Made by a program: the position numbers and the translations under genes | Notes under the pieces: model-generated | Database searches by the model: none | Told to the model about the DNA's origin: nothing | The model's input: the letters and a program-made list of their open reading frames with translations, nothing else | NCBI GenBank assembly: GCA_021780935.1 | Contig: JAJXXT010000033.1 | Coordinates: 1 to 27,062, forward strand | DNA: 27,062 bases | DNA from: Pseudomonadota bacterium | GTDB taxonomy: Bacteria > Pseudomonadota > Alphaproteobacteria > Acetobacterales > Acetobacteraceae | Direction of reading: 5' to 3' | Part shown: piece after piece, positions 14,976-22,996 of the stretch | How the letters are laid out: each line of letters begins with the position of its first letter | Position numbering within the stretch: the first letter of the stretch is position 1

Positions 14976-16388
14976 GTGACCGACCCCTGGAGCACATCCG
15001 CAACCGGGCTCGCTGCCGAAATTCGTGCGGGCCGCCTCTCGGCTCGCGAGGCGGTCGCCAGCACGCTGGCCCGCATCGACGCCGTGAACCCCGTCATCAA
15101 CGCGCTGCCCGACGTGATGGCGGCGGAGGCCATGAACGCTGCTGCCGCCGCCGACGAGGCGCAGGCGCGCGGCGAGCGCATCGGGCCGATGCACGGCGTG
15201 CCCGTCACCATCAAGGTCAATGTCGATGTTAAGGGCCACGCCACGACCAACGGCATCGTCGCCTTGCGCAACAACATCGCCGCCGAGGACGCGCCGGTGG
15301 TGGACAACCTGCGCGCCGCCGGCGCCATCGTGGTCGGGCGCAGCAATACGCCGGCGTTTTCCTATCGCTGGTTCACCGACAACGATGTGCACGGCCGCAC
15401 GCTCAACCCGTGGGACCACGCCACCACGCCAGGCGGCTCGAGCGGCGGCGCCGCAGCCGCGACGGCGACGGGTATGGGGGCCGTCGGCCACGGCAACGAT
15501 ATCGGCGGCTCGGTGCGTTACCCCGCCTATGCCTGCGGCATCGCCGGCCTGCGCCCCACGGCCGGACGCATCCCCGCCTATAACTCGACGATGACCGACG
15601 ACCGCGGGCTCAGCAGCCAGATGATGTCGGTGCAGGGGCCGCTCGCGCGCAATATCGCCGACATCCGCCTCGCCTTCGCCGCCATGGCCCGACCCGACCC
15701 CCGCGACCCGATCTCACTGCCGGTGGCTTTCGACTTCCCGCTGCCGGCGACACCGATCAGGGTTGCGCTGTTTCGCGACGGCCGCGCCGATTCCCAGGTG
15801 GCCGGTGCGCTGGAACGCGCTGCCAAAGCACTCGCCGGTGCCGGCTTCGCGGTGGAGGAGGCGGCGCCGCCCGCCTTCGACGAGGCGCACCGCATCTGGC
15901 TCTCCTTCATCGCCAGTGACATGCGCCGCTCGATGCTGCCCGCGATCGAGACCTTTGGCGACGCGGCGATCAGGGCCAGCGCCCGGCATTTCACCGGCTC
16001 GGTACCGGAAATGTCGTGCGACGAATGCCTCGCCATGCTGGCCCGGCGCTATAGCGTCGCACGCGAGTGGTCGCTGTTCTTCACCCGCTACCCGATCCTG
16101 CTGATGCCGACGTCATGGCGCCGCCCGGTTCCCATCGACATGGACATCAAGGGGGCAGCGCTGGGCGCGGAGCTGATCGCCGCGCAATCGCCGCTGACGC
16201 CCATTGCCCTGCTCGGCCTGCCGGGACTCGCGGTGCCCACGGGCCTCGCCGAGGGACTGCCGTCGGGTGTGCAGCTCGTCGCCGACCGGTTTCGTGAGGA
16301 CCTGCTGCTGCGGGCCGGCGAGGCGATCGAGGCGGCTCACCCGCCGCTCGGCTTCCCGCCGGCGGAGCCGCCGGCCGTGCGCAGCTGA
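14976..16388 (+). CDS. Amidase signature family hydrolase
   Basis: A 470-residue amidase-signature enzyme that hydrolyses a C-N amide bond, probably in the cytosol since no signal peptide is visible. The Ser-cisSer-Lys triad is present: Lys80 in VPVTIKVN, Ser155 in PGGSSGG and the nucleophile Ser179 in [10 protein letters not shown]. The 24-residue spacing between the serines matches characterised members. The C-terminal part ends normally with [19 protein letters not shown] 14976 is chosen because AAGGAG lies 8 bases upstream; the frame is open back into the penicillin-binding protein gene. The last 52 bp overlap the 3' end of convergent rlmN. Sequence gives no substrate; the full triad argues against its being only a GatA-like adaptor. 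Confidence 0.9.
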   Translation: MTDPWSTSATGLAAEIRAGRLSAREAVASTLARIDAVNPVINALPDVMAAEAMNAAAAADEAQARGERIGPMHGVPVTIKVNVDVKGHATTNGIVALRNNIAAEDAPVVDNLRAAGAIVVGRSNTPAFSYRWFTDNDVHGRTLNPWDHATTPGGSSGGAAAATATGMGAVGHGNDIGGSVRYPAYACGIAGLRPTAGRIPAYNSTMTDDRGLSSQMMSVQGPLARNIADIRLAFAAMARPDPRDPISLPVAFDFPLPATPIRVALFRDGRADSQVAGALERAAKALAGAGFAVEEAAPPAFDEAHRIWLSFIASDMRRSMLPAIETFGDAAIRASARHFTGSVPEMSCDECLAMLARRYSVAREWSLFFTRYPILLMPTSWRRPVPIDMDIKGAALGAELIAAQSPLTPIALLGLPGLAVPTGLAEGLPSGVQLVADRFREDLLLRAGEAIEAAHPPLGFPPAEPPAVRS

Positions 16389-17569
16389 CCGCAGGCGGCG
16401 AGAATGTCGCGCCCGCGCGGCGCGCGCACCGGCGCGGAGAATCCGGCGGCGTTGACGATCTCGGCGAAGCGGCCGATCGCCGCCGGGGTGCTCGTCTCGT
16501 AAGGACTGCCCGGCCAGGGATTGAACGGAATGAGGTTCACCTTGGCCGGGATGCCGGCGATGAGGCGCACCAGCGCGCGCGCTTCCGCCACCGAATCGTT
16601 GATTCCTCTCAACATCACGTATTCGAAGGTGATGCGCCGCGCGTTGGAGGCGGCGGGATAGCGGCGGCAGGCCGCGATCAGCTCCTCGATCGGATATTTA
16701 CGGTTCAGCGGCACCAGTTCGTCGCGCAGATCGTTGGTCACCGCATGCAGCGAAACCGCGAGATTGACCCCGAGTTCCTCGCCGGCACGGTCCATCATCG
16801 GCACCACGCCGGAGGTCGACAGCGTGATGCGCCGGCGCGACAGCCCGATCCCTTCGCCGTCCATGACGATGCGCATCGCGGCGGCGACATTGTCATAGTT
16901 GTAGAGTGGCTCGCCCATACCCATGAGGACGATGGTCGACAGCAGCCGCGTCTCGCCCTTGGGCGACGGCCACTCGCCATAGGAGTCGCGCGCCGCCATG
17001 AACTGGCCCACGATCTCGCCCGGACCGAGATTGCGCGCGAGCACCTGCGTGCCGGTGTGGCAGAACCGGCAGGACAGCGTGCAGCCGACCTGCGAGGAGA
17101 GGCAGACCGCGCCGCGCTCCTCCTCGCGATCGGGGATATAGACCGTCTCCGCCTCGCGTCCGTCGCGGAAGCGGAACAGGAACTTGCGCGTGGCGTCGTC
17201 GCTGGTCTGCACCGCGGCAACGTCCGGCCTGGTGACGGTGAAATGTTCCGCGAGCTTCTGTTGCAGGGGCTTCGCGATCGTGGACATGCGCGCGAACTCC
17301 GTCGCCCCCTGGTGGTAGATCCAGTGCCAGAGCTGCTTGGCGCGGAACGCCGCCTCGCCGATCCCGCCGAGCGCCGCCAGAAGTTCCTCGCGTGAGAGAC
17401 CGACGAGTTCCAGCCGGCCATCCGGCGCACGGGCCGGTGGCGGCGCGAAACGGGCGATCTTGGCGCGGATGCGCGCTCGCTCGGCCTCGCTCCAGTCGGC
17501 CGGCGTCGGCGTCATCGCTGTCGCGGCCTGCCCGGGCGCGCGGTCCAGCGCCGCTACCTCGGCGGACAT
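16337..17569 (-). CDS. rlmN: 23S rRNA (adenine-2503-C2)/tRNA methyltransferase RlmN
   Basis: A radical-SAM methyltransferase of 410 residues that methylates C2 of A2503 in 23S rRNA and A37 of some tRNAs. The cluster motif CTLSCRFC gives Cys163, Cys167 and Cys170, and the mechanistic cysteine is near 393 in AACGQL. Other hallmarks are [37 protein letters not shown] and [13 protein letters not shown] 17569 overlaps the end of the upstream IalB-like gene by 16 bp. An internal ATG at 17515 ([10 protein letters not shown]) is an alternative, since the GAAGG before 17569 is too close to be ideal. The 3' end overlaps the convergent amidase gene. Housekeeping function is well supported. Confidence 0.96.
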   Translation of the reverse strand: MSAEVAALDRAPGQAATAMTPTPADWSEAERARIRAKIARFAPPPARAPDGRLELVGLSREELLAALGGIGEAAFRAKQLWHWIYHQGATEFARMSTIAKPLQQKLAEHFTVTRPDVAAVQTSDDATRKFLFRFRDGREAETVYIPDREEERGAVCLSSQVGCTLSCRFCHTGTQVLARNLGPGEIVGQFMAARDSYGEWPSPKGETRLLSTIVLMGMGEPLYNYDNVAAAMRIVMDGEGIGLSRRRITLSTSGVVPMMDRAGEELGVNLAVSLHAVTNDLRDELVPLNRKYPIEELIAACRRYPAASNARRITFEYVMLRGINDSVAEARALVRLIAGIPAKVNLIPFNPWPGSPYETSTPAAIGRFAEIVNAAGFSAPVRAPRGRDILAACGQLRTAGGSAGGKPSGG

Positions 17570-18069
17570 GCCTTCACGATCGCGGTGTGCGCCGCGGTGA
17601 AGCCCTTGAGGCTGAACCGATCGGTATTCGTGCCCTTGCCGGGGTCGGGGGAGAGCGCCACCAGATCCGAGCCGCGCTCCATCGCCCCCACCATCCCCGC
17701 GCCATCGCGCGAGAAGGCGGAGTTGCCCGAGGTGTAGAAGTCCTGCTTGGTGCGATCGATCGTCACCGACACCACGGCCCCGGCGGGAAACGTGTAGCCG
17801 ACGGCGATTGCCACCGCGTCGCGGATGGTCGGCCGCTCGGCGATCGACAGCACCGCCCCGCCCGGACCCTTGGCGGGTTTGCCCCCCACCAGCGGGCGGG
17901 TGAAGGCGTAGCAGACGGTCTGCCCGCCATCGACATAGGTTGCGGCCTGCCAGTCCCCGAACATGCCGATGGACTTGGCGACCGGCGCGGCGGCCGAGGC
18001 GTCGTTCGGTGCCAGCGCCGCCGCCAGGGCAAGGGCCAGCACCAGGGTCGGAATCGGGAGGATGCGCAT
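17554..18069 (-). CDS. Invasion-associated locus B (IalB) family secreted protein
   Basis: A 171-residue exported protein. The signal peptide is clear: MRILPIP then a hydrophobic [10 protein letters not shown] core, with likely cleavage after the ASA near residue 26. The mature part contains [10 protein letters not shown] and a cysteine pair, Cys53 and Cys168, that could form a disulfide in the periplasm. The FGDW start, SIAERP segment and GFTAAH near the C-terminus fit the IalB family, common in alphaproteobacteria. Its role is poorly known and only sometimes linked to host invasion. The signal peptide fixes the start at ATG 18069; the frame is open to 18147. No clear Shine-Dalgarno sequence precedes it. 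It overlaps rlmN downstream and is divergent from the methyltransferase gene. Confidence 0.82.
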   Translation of the reverse strand: MRILPIPTLVLALALAAALAPNDASAAAPVAKSIGMFGDWQAATYVDGGQTVCYAFTRPLVGGKPAKGPGGAVLSIAERPTIRDAVAIAVGYTFPAGAVVSVTIDRTKQDFYTSGNSAFSRDGAGMVGAMERGSDLVALSPDPGKGTNTDRFSLKGFTAAHTAIVKACPPR

Positions 18070-18145
18070 GAGCGTGACATACTTAGCACCCAGGCGGCCG
18101 ACAAGCCCGGATAACGTGACAGACTGGAGAGAAACCTTGCTTGGC

Positions 18146-19423
18146 ATGGCGGGAACTCCTCTCTATGCCGCGACAATGACGTCTGATCGTGCCGATGCTC
18201 TGCTCGCCGAGCAATACGAGGCGCACCCCTACCCGGCCCGCGACCCGCGCGACGAGGCCAGGCGGCTGGTCGTCGGCTCGCCGGGGCATCTGCGCGAGAT
18301 CGACCACTGGGTCTTCGCCGCCGGCCGCCCCCAAGCCTTACCGCTCAACGCCCTGTTCGCCGGCGGCGGCACCGGCGACGGCGCCATCATGCTGGCCGCC
18401 CAGTTGCGCGCGGCGGGCCGGCCCGGCCGCGTCACCTGGCTCGACCGCTCGGCCGCCGCGCGGCGCATCGCCGAGGCGCGCGCCGCGGCACGCGGGCTCG
18501 CCAACATCGATTTCATCGCGGCCTCCCTGCTCGACCTTCCCAAGCTCGGCCTGGGGCCGTTCGATTACATCGATTGCTGCGGCGTGCTGCACCATCTGCC
18601 CGAGCCCGCCGACGGGCTGGCGGCGCTCCTCGGCGCCCTCGCCGCCGGCGGCGGGCTCGGCCTCATGGTCTACGCACCCTACGGGCGCACCGGCGTCTAC
18701 ATGGTGCAGGACGCGCTGCGCCTGCTCGCACCGGAGGCCGAGCCGCTGGCCGACCGGCTGGATGCTGCCCGCCGGGTCCTGCGCCATCTGCCGCAATCCG
18801 CTTGGCTGCGCTTCAATCGCGGCTTCGCCGACCACATCACCGGCGGCGATGCCGGGCTCGCCGACCTGCTGCTCAACCCTCGCGACCGCGCCTACACGGT
18901 GGCCGGTTTGCAGGCCCTGCTCGCGGCCCAGGGGCTCGCGGTCGCGGCCTGGATCGAGCCGATGCGCTACGACCCCGACACCTATCTGCCCGACCCTCGC
19001 CTGCGGGCCCGGGCGGCGCGGCTCGACCCGGTTGGCCGTGCCGCCCTGGCGGAAGCGCTGTGCGGCAATATCGGCGTGCACGTCGTCTACGCTCACCGTG
19101 CGAGCGAGCCGCGCCCGTCGCCCAATCCCACGGACCCCGCGCGCGTGCCGGTGGCGCGCGAGATGCCGGGCGAGGAACTGGCGCGCGCCATCCAGCCGGA
19201 CGGCACGCTTTCGTTCCTGTTCGACGGGCTGCGCGCGCCCCTGCCACTGCCGCCGCAGGCCGCGGCCATCCTGCGGCTGGTGGATGGCGCGCGCACCGTC
19301 GGGGATATCGGCGCGGAACTGGCCGGGCGTGGCATCGCGCCTGCGGTCTTCGCCCGCGCCTGGCGCGAGACCTTCGAGCGGCTCGTTGCGGTCAACCGCC
19401 TGCTGCTGGCGCCACCGGCCTGA
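18146..19423 (+). CDS. Class I SAM-dependent methyltransferase with C-terminal PqqD-like tail
   Basis: A cytosolic protein of 425 residues. EQYEAHPYP near the N-terminus precedes a Rossmann methyltransferase domain: motif I ALFAGGGTGDGA (about 69-80), the ribose-binding Asp100 in TWLD, and motif IV DYIDCCGVLHHLPEP (140-154). A helical middle region follows. From about residue 340 a separate small domain with AILRLVDGARTVGDIGAEL and a following helix ending VAVNRLLLA resembles PqqD-type winged helices. The start is uncertain between ATG 18146 (GGAGA about 14 bases upstream) and ATG 18176; 17963 is a shadow extension. It is divergent from the IalB-like gene and 17 bp ahead of the EipB-like gene. 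Substrate unknown; the tail assignment is inference. Confidence 0.82.
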   Translation: MAGTPLYAATMTSDRADALLAEQYEAHPYPARDPRDEARRLVVGSPGHLREIDHWVFAAGRPQALPLNALFAGGGTGDGAIMLAAQLRAAGRPGRVTWLDRSAAARRIAEARAAARGLANIDFIAASLLDLPKLGLGPFDYIDCCGVLHHLPEPADGLAALLGALAAGGGLGLMVYAPYGRTGVYMVQDALRLLAPEAEPLADRLDAARRVLRHLPQSAWLRFNRGFADHITGGDAGLADLLLNPRDRAYTVAGLQALLAAQGLAVAAWIEPMRYDPDTYLPDPRLRARAARLDPVGRAALAEALCGNIGVHVVYAHRASEPRPSPNPTDPARVPVAREMPGEELARAIQPDGTLSFLFDGLRAPLPLPPQAAAILRLVDGARTVGDIGAELAGRGIAPAVFARAWRETFERLVAVNRLLLAPPA

Positions 19424-19440
19424 ACATCCTATCTCGGGGC

Positions 19441-20247
19441 ATGCGCGCATTCCTCCCGAGCCTCATCGCTCTGATCCTGACCGTGATCCCGGCCGCCGCG
19501 GCCCCGGCAGCGGCCCCGCCCGCGGGCGCCATCGAGCTCGCCGCCCACCATGCGGTCTATGACCTGACGCTCGGCGCCGCGCGGGGCGGCGTGATCGGAG
19601 CAACGGGACGGATGACCTACGACGTGATCGATGCCTGCTCCGCCTGGGCCGTGCAGCAGCGGCTCGAACTCGCGGTCGCGAGCACGAATGGCACGATCAG
19701 CCACTCGGTCTCCAACTACACGACCTGGGAAAGCAAGGACGGCAGGACGCTGCGGTTCCGCCTGCAGGAGACGACGGACGGGCAGACCACGACCGACATC
19801 GCCGGCGAGGCGCATCTCGACCGGCCCGGCGGCCCGGGGATCGCGATCTACACGCGCCCGAAGCCCGCGCGCGTGCCGCTGCCGGCCGGCACGATCTTCC
19901 CGATGGCGCAGAACCGCGTCATCATCGCTGCGTCCGAGGCCGGTAAACGCGTGATCGCGATGCCGCTGTTCGACGGCACCAGCCCCGATGGCGCGGAGAA
20001 CTCGACGGTGGCCCTGGCGACCTGGGGCACGCCGTCGCACACGACCTGGCCGGCGCTGAAGGGGCTCAAGAGCGGGCGGGTGCATATCGGCTTCTTCGAT
20101 CGCACGCCGCAGGCGATGGAGCCCACGATGCAGATCGGCATGCGCTACTTCTCGAACGGTGTCGCCGACGGCATCACCATGGATTTCGGCACCTTCCTGC
20201 TGCACGGGCACCTCGTCAGCTTCACGCTGCGCCACTCGCACTGCTGA
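19441..20247 (+). CDS. EipB-like periplasmic cell-envelope integrity protein (DUF1849)
   Basis: A 268-residue exported protein of the DUF1849/EipB family. EipB of Brucella is a periplasmic beta-spiral protein needed for envelope integrity. A signal peptide covers about residues 1-25 (MRAFLPSLIALILTV, then alanine-rich). The mature part begins AAHHAVYDLTL, as is typical. One cysteine is at 66 (DACSAW) and the other is the last residue (HSHC); this arrangement matches the conserved disulfide of EipB. ATG 19441 follows the methyltransferase stop by 17 bp with a weak ribosome site, and co-transcription is likely. dinB is convergent, 21 bp beyond the stop. Confidence 0.85.
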   Translation: MRAFLPSLIALILTVIPAAAAPAAAPPAGAIELAAHHAVYDLTLGAARGGVIGATGRMTYDVIDACSAWAVQQRLELAVASTNGTISHSVSNYTTWESKDGRTLRFRLQETTDGQTTTDIAGEAHLDRPGGPGIAIYTRPKPARVPLPAGTIFPMAQNRVIIAASEAGKRVIAMPLFDGTSPDGAENSTVALATWGTPSHTTWPALKGLKSGRVHIGFFDRTPQAMEPTMQIGMRYFSNGVADGITMDFGTFLLHGHLVSFTLRHSHC

Positions 20248-20268
20248 GCGGTTCGGACCATCCCAGCC

Positions 20269-21522
20269 TCACGACGCACGCCCGCGCGGCAGGCCGCGTC
20301 CGCGCATGACCGCCTGCTCGCCGAATTTGCCGCGCAGCGCATCGACCGCGCGCTGCGCGGCGACCCGCCGCGGCAGCGAGGGATCGGCGAGGTCCGGCGG
20401 GTCGGCCTCGGCGGCCGGCGCCAGCGGATCCGCGCCGATGCCGATGAGGCGGTAGGCCGTTCCGTCCACCGCCGGCGACAGGAGACGCCTCGCGGCATCG
20501 AACAGCCGCTCCGGCAGCCGCGTCGGCGTCGCCAGGCGCACCGCTCGGGTGCGCGTCGCAAAGCTGGCGCTGCGCAGCTTGAGCGTGACCCCGGCGGCCG
20601 CGAGATCGTTTTCCCGCAGCCGCCGCGCGACCTTCTCGCACAGGCGCCACAGCGTCGCCTCGAGTTCCTCGCGGCCGGCGAGGTCGTGCTCGAAGGTGGT
20701 CTCGGCGCTGATCGATTTCGCCTCCCGCCCCGGCTGCACCGCCCGCGCGTCTTCGCCCCGGGCGCGCGCGACCAACGCCGGCCCCTCCTCGCCCAGGCGC
20801 GCCTGTGCGGTGCGCGCGTCCAGCATCTGCAGCTGCCCGAGCGTGGTGATGCCAATCGCGGCGAGTCGCGCGGCGCCGGCGGGGCCGATTCCGGGCAGCA
20901 GGCGCACCGGCTGCGGCGCGAGATAATCCGCCGCCTCCGTGCCCAGCACCGAAAAGCCGCGCGGCTTATCCCGCCCGGCAGCCAGCTTGGCCAGGAGCCG
21001 GTTGCGCGCCAGGCCGACCGAGACGGTGATCCCGACCTCGCGCTCCACCTCGGTGGCGAAACGGGCGAGCACGACGGCCGGCGGCGCACCGTGCAGCGCC
21101 GCCGTACCCGACAGATCGAGCGCCGCCTCGTCGATCGAGAGCACCTCGACCAACGGCGTGAGCTTGAGCATGCGCGCGCGGATATCGCGTGCCACCGCGG
21201 TATATTTGCGGAAATCCGGGGCGATCACCTCGGCGTCCGGACATAGTCGGCGCGCCTTGAACATCGGCATGGCGCTGCGCACGCCAGCCATCCGCGCCAC
21301 ATAGCAGGCGGCGGCGACCACGCCGCGGGTCGCCCCGCCCACGATCACCGGCCGCGAAGCCAGTTCCGGCCGGTCGCGCTTCTCCACGCTCGCGTAAAAT
21401 GCATCGCAATCGACATGCGCGAGACTCAGGCTGAACAGCTCGGCATGCCGCACCACCCGCCCGCCGCACGGGCAGGGCCCGTCCTCCAGCATGCGCAAGC
21501 AGTCGCGGCACAGCGCCGGCAT
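20269..21522 (-). CDS. dinB: DNA polymerase IV (Y-family translesion polymerase)
   Basis: A 417-residue Y-family polymerase that bypasses damaged template bases. The palm motifs are HVDCDAFYASVEKRD (metal ligand Asp38) and LSIDEAALDL (Asp131, Glu132). A GVRSAMPMFKA segment, the little-finger region, and the helix-hairpin-helix LLPGIGPAGAARLAAIGI near residue 230 are also present. An N-terminal CRDCLRMLEDGPCPCGG knuckle, a probable zinc site, is typical of one alphaproteobacterial DinB subgroup. No obvious beta-clamp peptide is seen at the C-terminus. ATG 21522 has only AGGG 12 bases upstream, and a strongly folded leader lies immediately 5'. No alphaproteobacterial LexA box (GTTC-N7-GTTC) was seen. 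Confidence 0.94.
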   Translation of the reverse strand: MPALCRDCLRMLEDGPCPCGGRVVRHAELFSLSLAHVDCDAFYASVEKRDRPELASRPVIVGGATRGVVAAACYVARMAGVRSAMPMFKARRLCPDAEVIAPDFRKYTAVARDIRARMLKLTPLVEVLSIDEAALDLSGTAALHGAPPAVVLARFATEVEREVGITVSVGLARNRLLAKLAAGRDKPRGFSVLGTEAADYLAPQPVRLLPGIGPAGAARLAAIGITTLGQLQMLDARTAQARLGEEGPALVARARGEDARAVQPGREAKSISAETTFEHDLAGREELEATLWRLCEKVARRLRENDLAAAGVTLKLRSASFATRTRAVRLATPTRLPERLFDAARRLLSPAVDGTAYRLIGIGADPLAPAAEADPPDLADPSLPRRVAAQRAVDALRGKFGEQAVMRGRGLPRGRAS

Positions 21523-21535
21523 GATCGAAACCCTG

Positions 21536-21594
21536 GAGCAACCCCCGGTCGGTCTGAGCCTGACCGACGCAGGCAGACCGGAGATGAGTTGCTC
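21536..21594 (-). promoter_or_regulatory. Nested stem-loop in the dinB leader
   Basis: GAGCAAC (21536-21542) pairs with GTTGCTC (21588-21594). Inside that, CGGTCTG (21550-21556) pairs with CAGACCG (21574-21580), with an additional CCTG/CAGG pairing further in. In the minus-strand transcript the outer stem ends 13 bases before the dinB ATG, next to its weak Shine-Dalgarno sequence. It could act as an attenuator, a translational switch or a protein-binding site. There is no U-run, so it is not a simple terminator. Confidence 0.5.
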
Positions 21595-21610
21595 TCGATG
21601 CTAAGTTTCC

Positions 21611-21646
21611 TGGCGCAAGAAATCCCGCCAGATGATTCTATCTGGC
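21611..21646. promoter_or_regulatory. Overlapping alternative hairpins upstream of dinB
   Basis: GCCAGAT (21627-21633) and ATCTGGC (21640-21646) form a 7-bp stem with a 6-base loop. TGGCG (21611-21615) can instead pair with CGCCA (21626-21630), which shares bases with the first stem, so the two folds exclude each other. The surrounding 21595-21670 is less GC-rich than the rest of the window and probably contains the dinB promoter. Confidence 0.35.
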
Positions 21647-21716
21647 CGGATATTGCTCTAGCACAAAGATCGCGGCCAGTGCCTCCCCTGCCCGGCACGG
21701 CGGGTCCGTGGCACCC

Positions 21717-21800
21717 GGCCAGTCGCGACTGGCCAGTCGCGCCAGGCAAGTCGCGCCAGGTCGGGCGCGTCAGGTCGGGCGCGTCAGGTCGGGCGCGTCA
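21717..21800. repeat. 14-bp tandem repeat (minisatellite), six units
   Basis: Six consecutive 14-bp units. Units 4-6 (from 21759) are identical, GGTCGGGCGCGTCA. Units 1-3 are diverged: GGCCAGTCGCGACT, GGCCAGTCGCGCCA and GGCAAGTCGCGCCA. Unit 1 plus the first four bases of unit 2 make a perfect 18-bp palindrome, GGCCAGTCGCGACTGGCC (21717-21734). The last unit ends in TCA, the reverse complement of the ROK kinase stop codon, so the array abuts that gene's 3' end. There are no spacers, so this is not CRISPR. Confidence 0.9.
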
Positions 21801-22697
21801 GGCGCGAGGCCAGAGCCAGGCGGCGCCGCGCACGCCCGAAGAGTCGCCATGCTCCGCGCGCCGGATCGGCGTGTCCACGAAATCGGAAAAGACGTAGCGC
21901 TTCATCGCCTCCGGCACCGCCTCGCAGAGATGCGCCATGTTGGAGAGCCCGCCGCCGAGCACGATCACGTCCGGGTCGAGGATATTCACGATCACCGCGA
22001 GCCCGCGCGCCAGCCGGTCCGCGTGCCGCGCCAGCGCCGCCTGCGCCCGGGCCTCACCGGCGGCCGCCCGCGCCGGGATGGCACCGGCGTCGCGATGGCC
22101 CACGCCATCGCAATCCGCCGCCAGCGCCGGCCCGGCGATCCAGGTTTCGAGGCAGTTCCGCTGCCCGCACCAGCAGGCCCGGCCCGGCAGTTCCCCGGGC
22201 TGCGGCCAGGGCAAGGGGATATGACCCCACTCCCCGGCGATGCGGTGCCTGCCTTCGACGATCCGCCGCTCGACGACGATGCCGCCGCCGCAGCCAGTAC
22301 CGAGGATGACGCCGAACACGACACGCCCGCTTGCCCCCGCGCCGTCCACGGCCTCGCTGAGTGCGAAGCAGTTGGCGTCGTTGGCGACCCGCACCTCGCG
22401 CCCGAGCGCGGCGGCGATGTCGCGGTCGAAGGGTTGACCGTTGAGCGCTATGGAATTGGCGTTCTTCACCAGCCCCGTGGCCGGCGAGATCACGCCGGGG
22501 ATGCCGATGCCGACGCTCGCCCCGCCAGCGAGCCGCGCCTCCGCCGCGCGCACGAGCCCGGCGATGGCGGCGATGGTGGCGGGGTAGCCCGCCGGTGTCG
22601 CCGTGCGCTCGCGCAGCACGATGCCGCCATCCGCGCCGAGCGCCGCAATCTCGATCTTGGTGCCACCGAGATCGACCCCGATCCTGAATCCCGCCAT
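21798..22697 (-). CDS. ROK family sugar kinase (fructokinase/N-acetylglucosamine kinase-like)
   Basis: A 299-residue ATP-dependent hexose kinase of the ROK family. It has the phosphate loop GVDLGGTKIE (7-16), catalytic Asp107 in ANDANCF, and GTGCGGGI (133-140). The ROK zinc site is His159 in GEWGHIP with Cys175, Cys177 and Cys182 of CWCGQRNCLE. There is no N-terminal helix-turn-helix, so it is a kinase rather than a NagC-type repressor. The residues fit Mak/NagK-like enzymes; the sugar (fructose, glucose, mannose or GlcNAc) is not determined. ATG 22697 is divergent from the TusA-like gene, with 65 bp between starts. The stop lies in the last unit of the 14-bp repeat. dinB is 275 bp downstream. 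Confidence 0.9.
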   Translation of the reverse strand: MAGFRIGVDLGGTKIEIAALGADGGIVLRERTATPAGYPATIAAIAGLVRAAEARLAGGASVGIGIPGVISPATGLVKNANSIALNGQPFDRDIAAALGREVRVANDANCFALSEAVDGAGASGRVVFGVILGTGCGGGIVVERRIVEGRHRIAGEWGHIPLPWPQPGELPGRACWCGQRNCLETWIAGPALAADCDGVGHRDAGAIPARAAAGEARAQAALARHADRLARGLAVIVNILDPDVIVLGGGLSNMAHLCEAVPEAMKRYVFSDFVDTPIRRAEHGDSSGVRGAAWLWPRA

Positions 22698-22762
22698 CTC
22701 CGACCCCGGTCCCCTCGTCGCCTGCCTTGCCCGCGGCTTGCGTACCGCGCAGAGTCGCAGCG

Positions 22763-22996
22763 ATGAGCGAAACCGTCCTGGACGTCAAAGGCATGAACTG
22801 CCCGCTGCCGGTGCTGCGCGCGCACCGCGCCCTGCGCGCCATGCCGGCCGGCGCCACGCTGCGGGTGCTCGCCACCGACCGCGCGGCCGTGAAGGATTTT
22901 CAGGCGTTTTGTCGCGAGACCGGCCACACCCTGCTCGCCTGGTCGGACGAAGCCGGTGTTTTCAGCTTCCTCATTCGCGTACGGGGTGCCGCGTGA
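22763..22996 (+). CDS. TusA/SirA-like sulfurtransferase (small sulfur carrier)
   Basis: A 77-residue TusA-family protein with the signature DVKGMNCPLPVL; Cys13 in the CPxP motif would carry a persulfide. The rest follows the two-layer fold: a helix after the cysteine, a strand LRVLATD, then a helix VKDFQAFCRETGH and a last strand. Such proteins pass sulfur to tRNA thiolation, molybdenum-cofactor or other sulfur pathways. ATG 22763 is favoured over the in-frame 22727, as MSETVLDVKG is the usual family start. Its TGA overlaps the GTG of the deacetylase-like gene (GTGA), so the two are probably translated together. Confidence 0.92.
   Translation: MSETVLDVKGMNCPLPVLRAHRALRAMPAGATLRVLATDRAAVKDFQAFCRETGHTLLAWSDEAGVFSFLIRVRGAA

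Noticed and set aside
21523..21716. SOS (LexA) box for dinB
   Set aside because: No GTTC-N7-GTTC or close variant was found by eye on either strand.
21717..21800. Possible CRISPR array
   Set aside because: The 14-bp units are contiguous with no spacers and no cas genes are nearby; it is a minisatellite.
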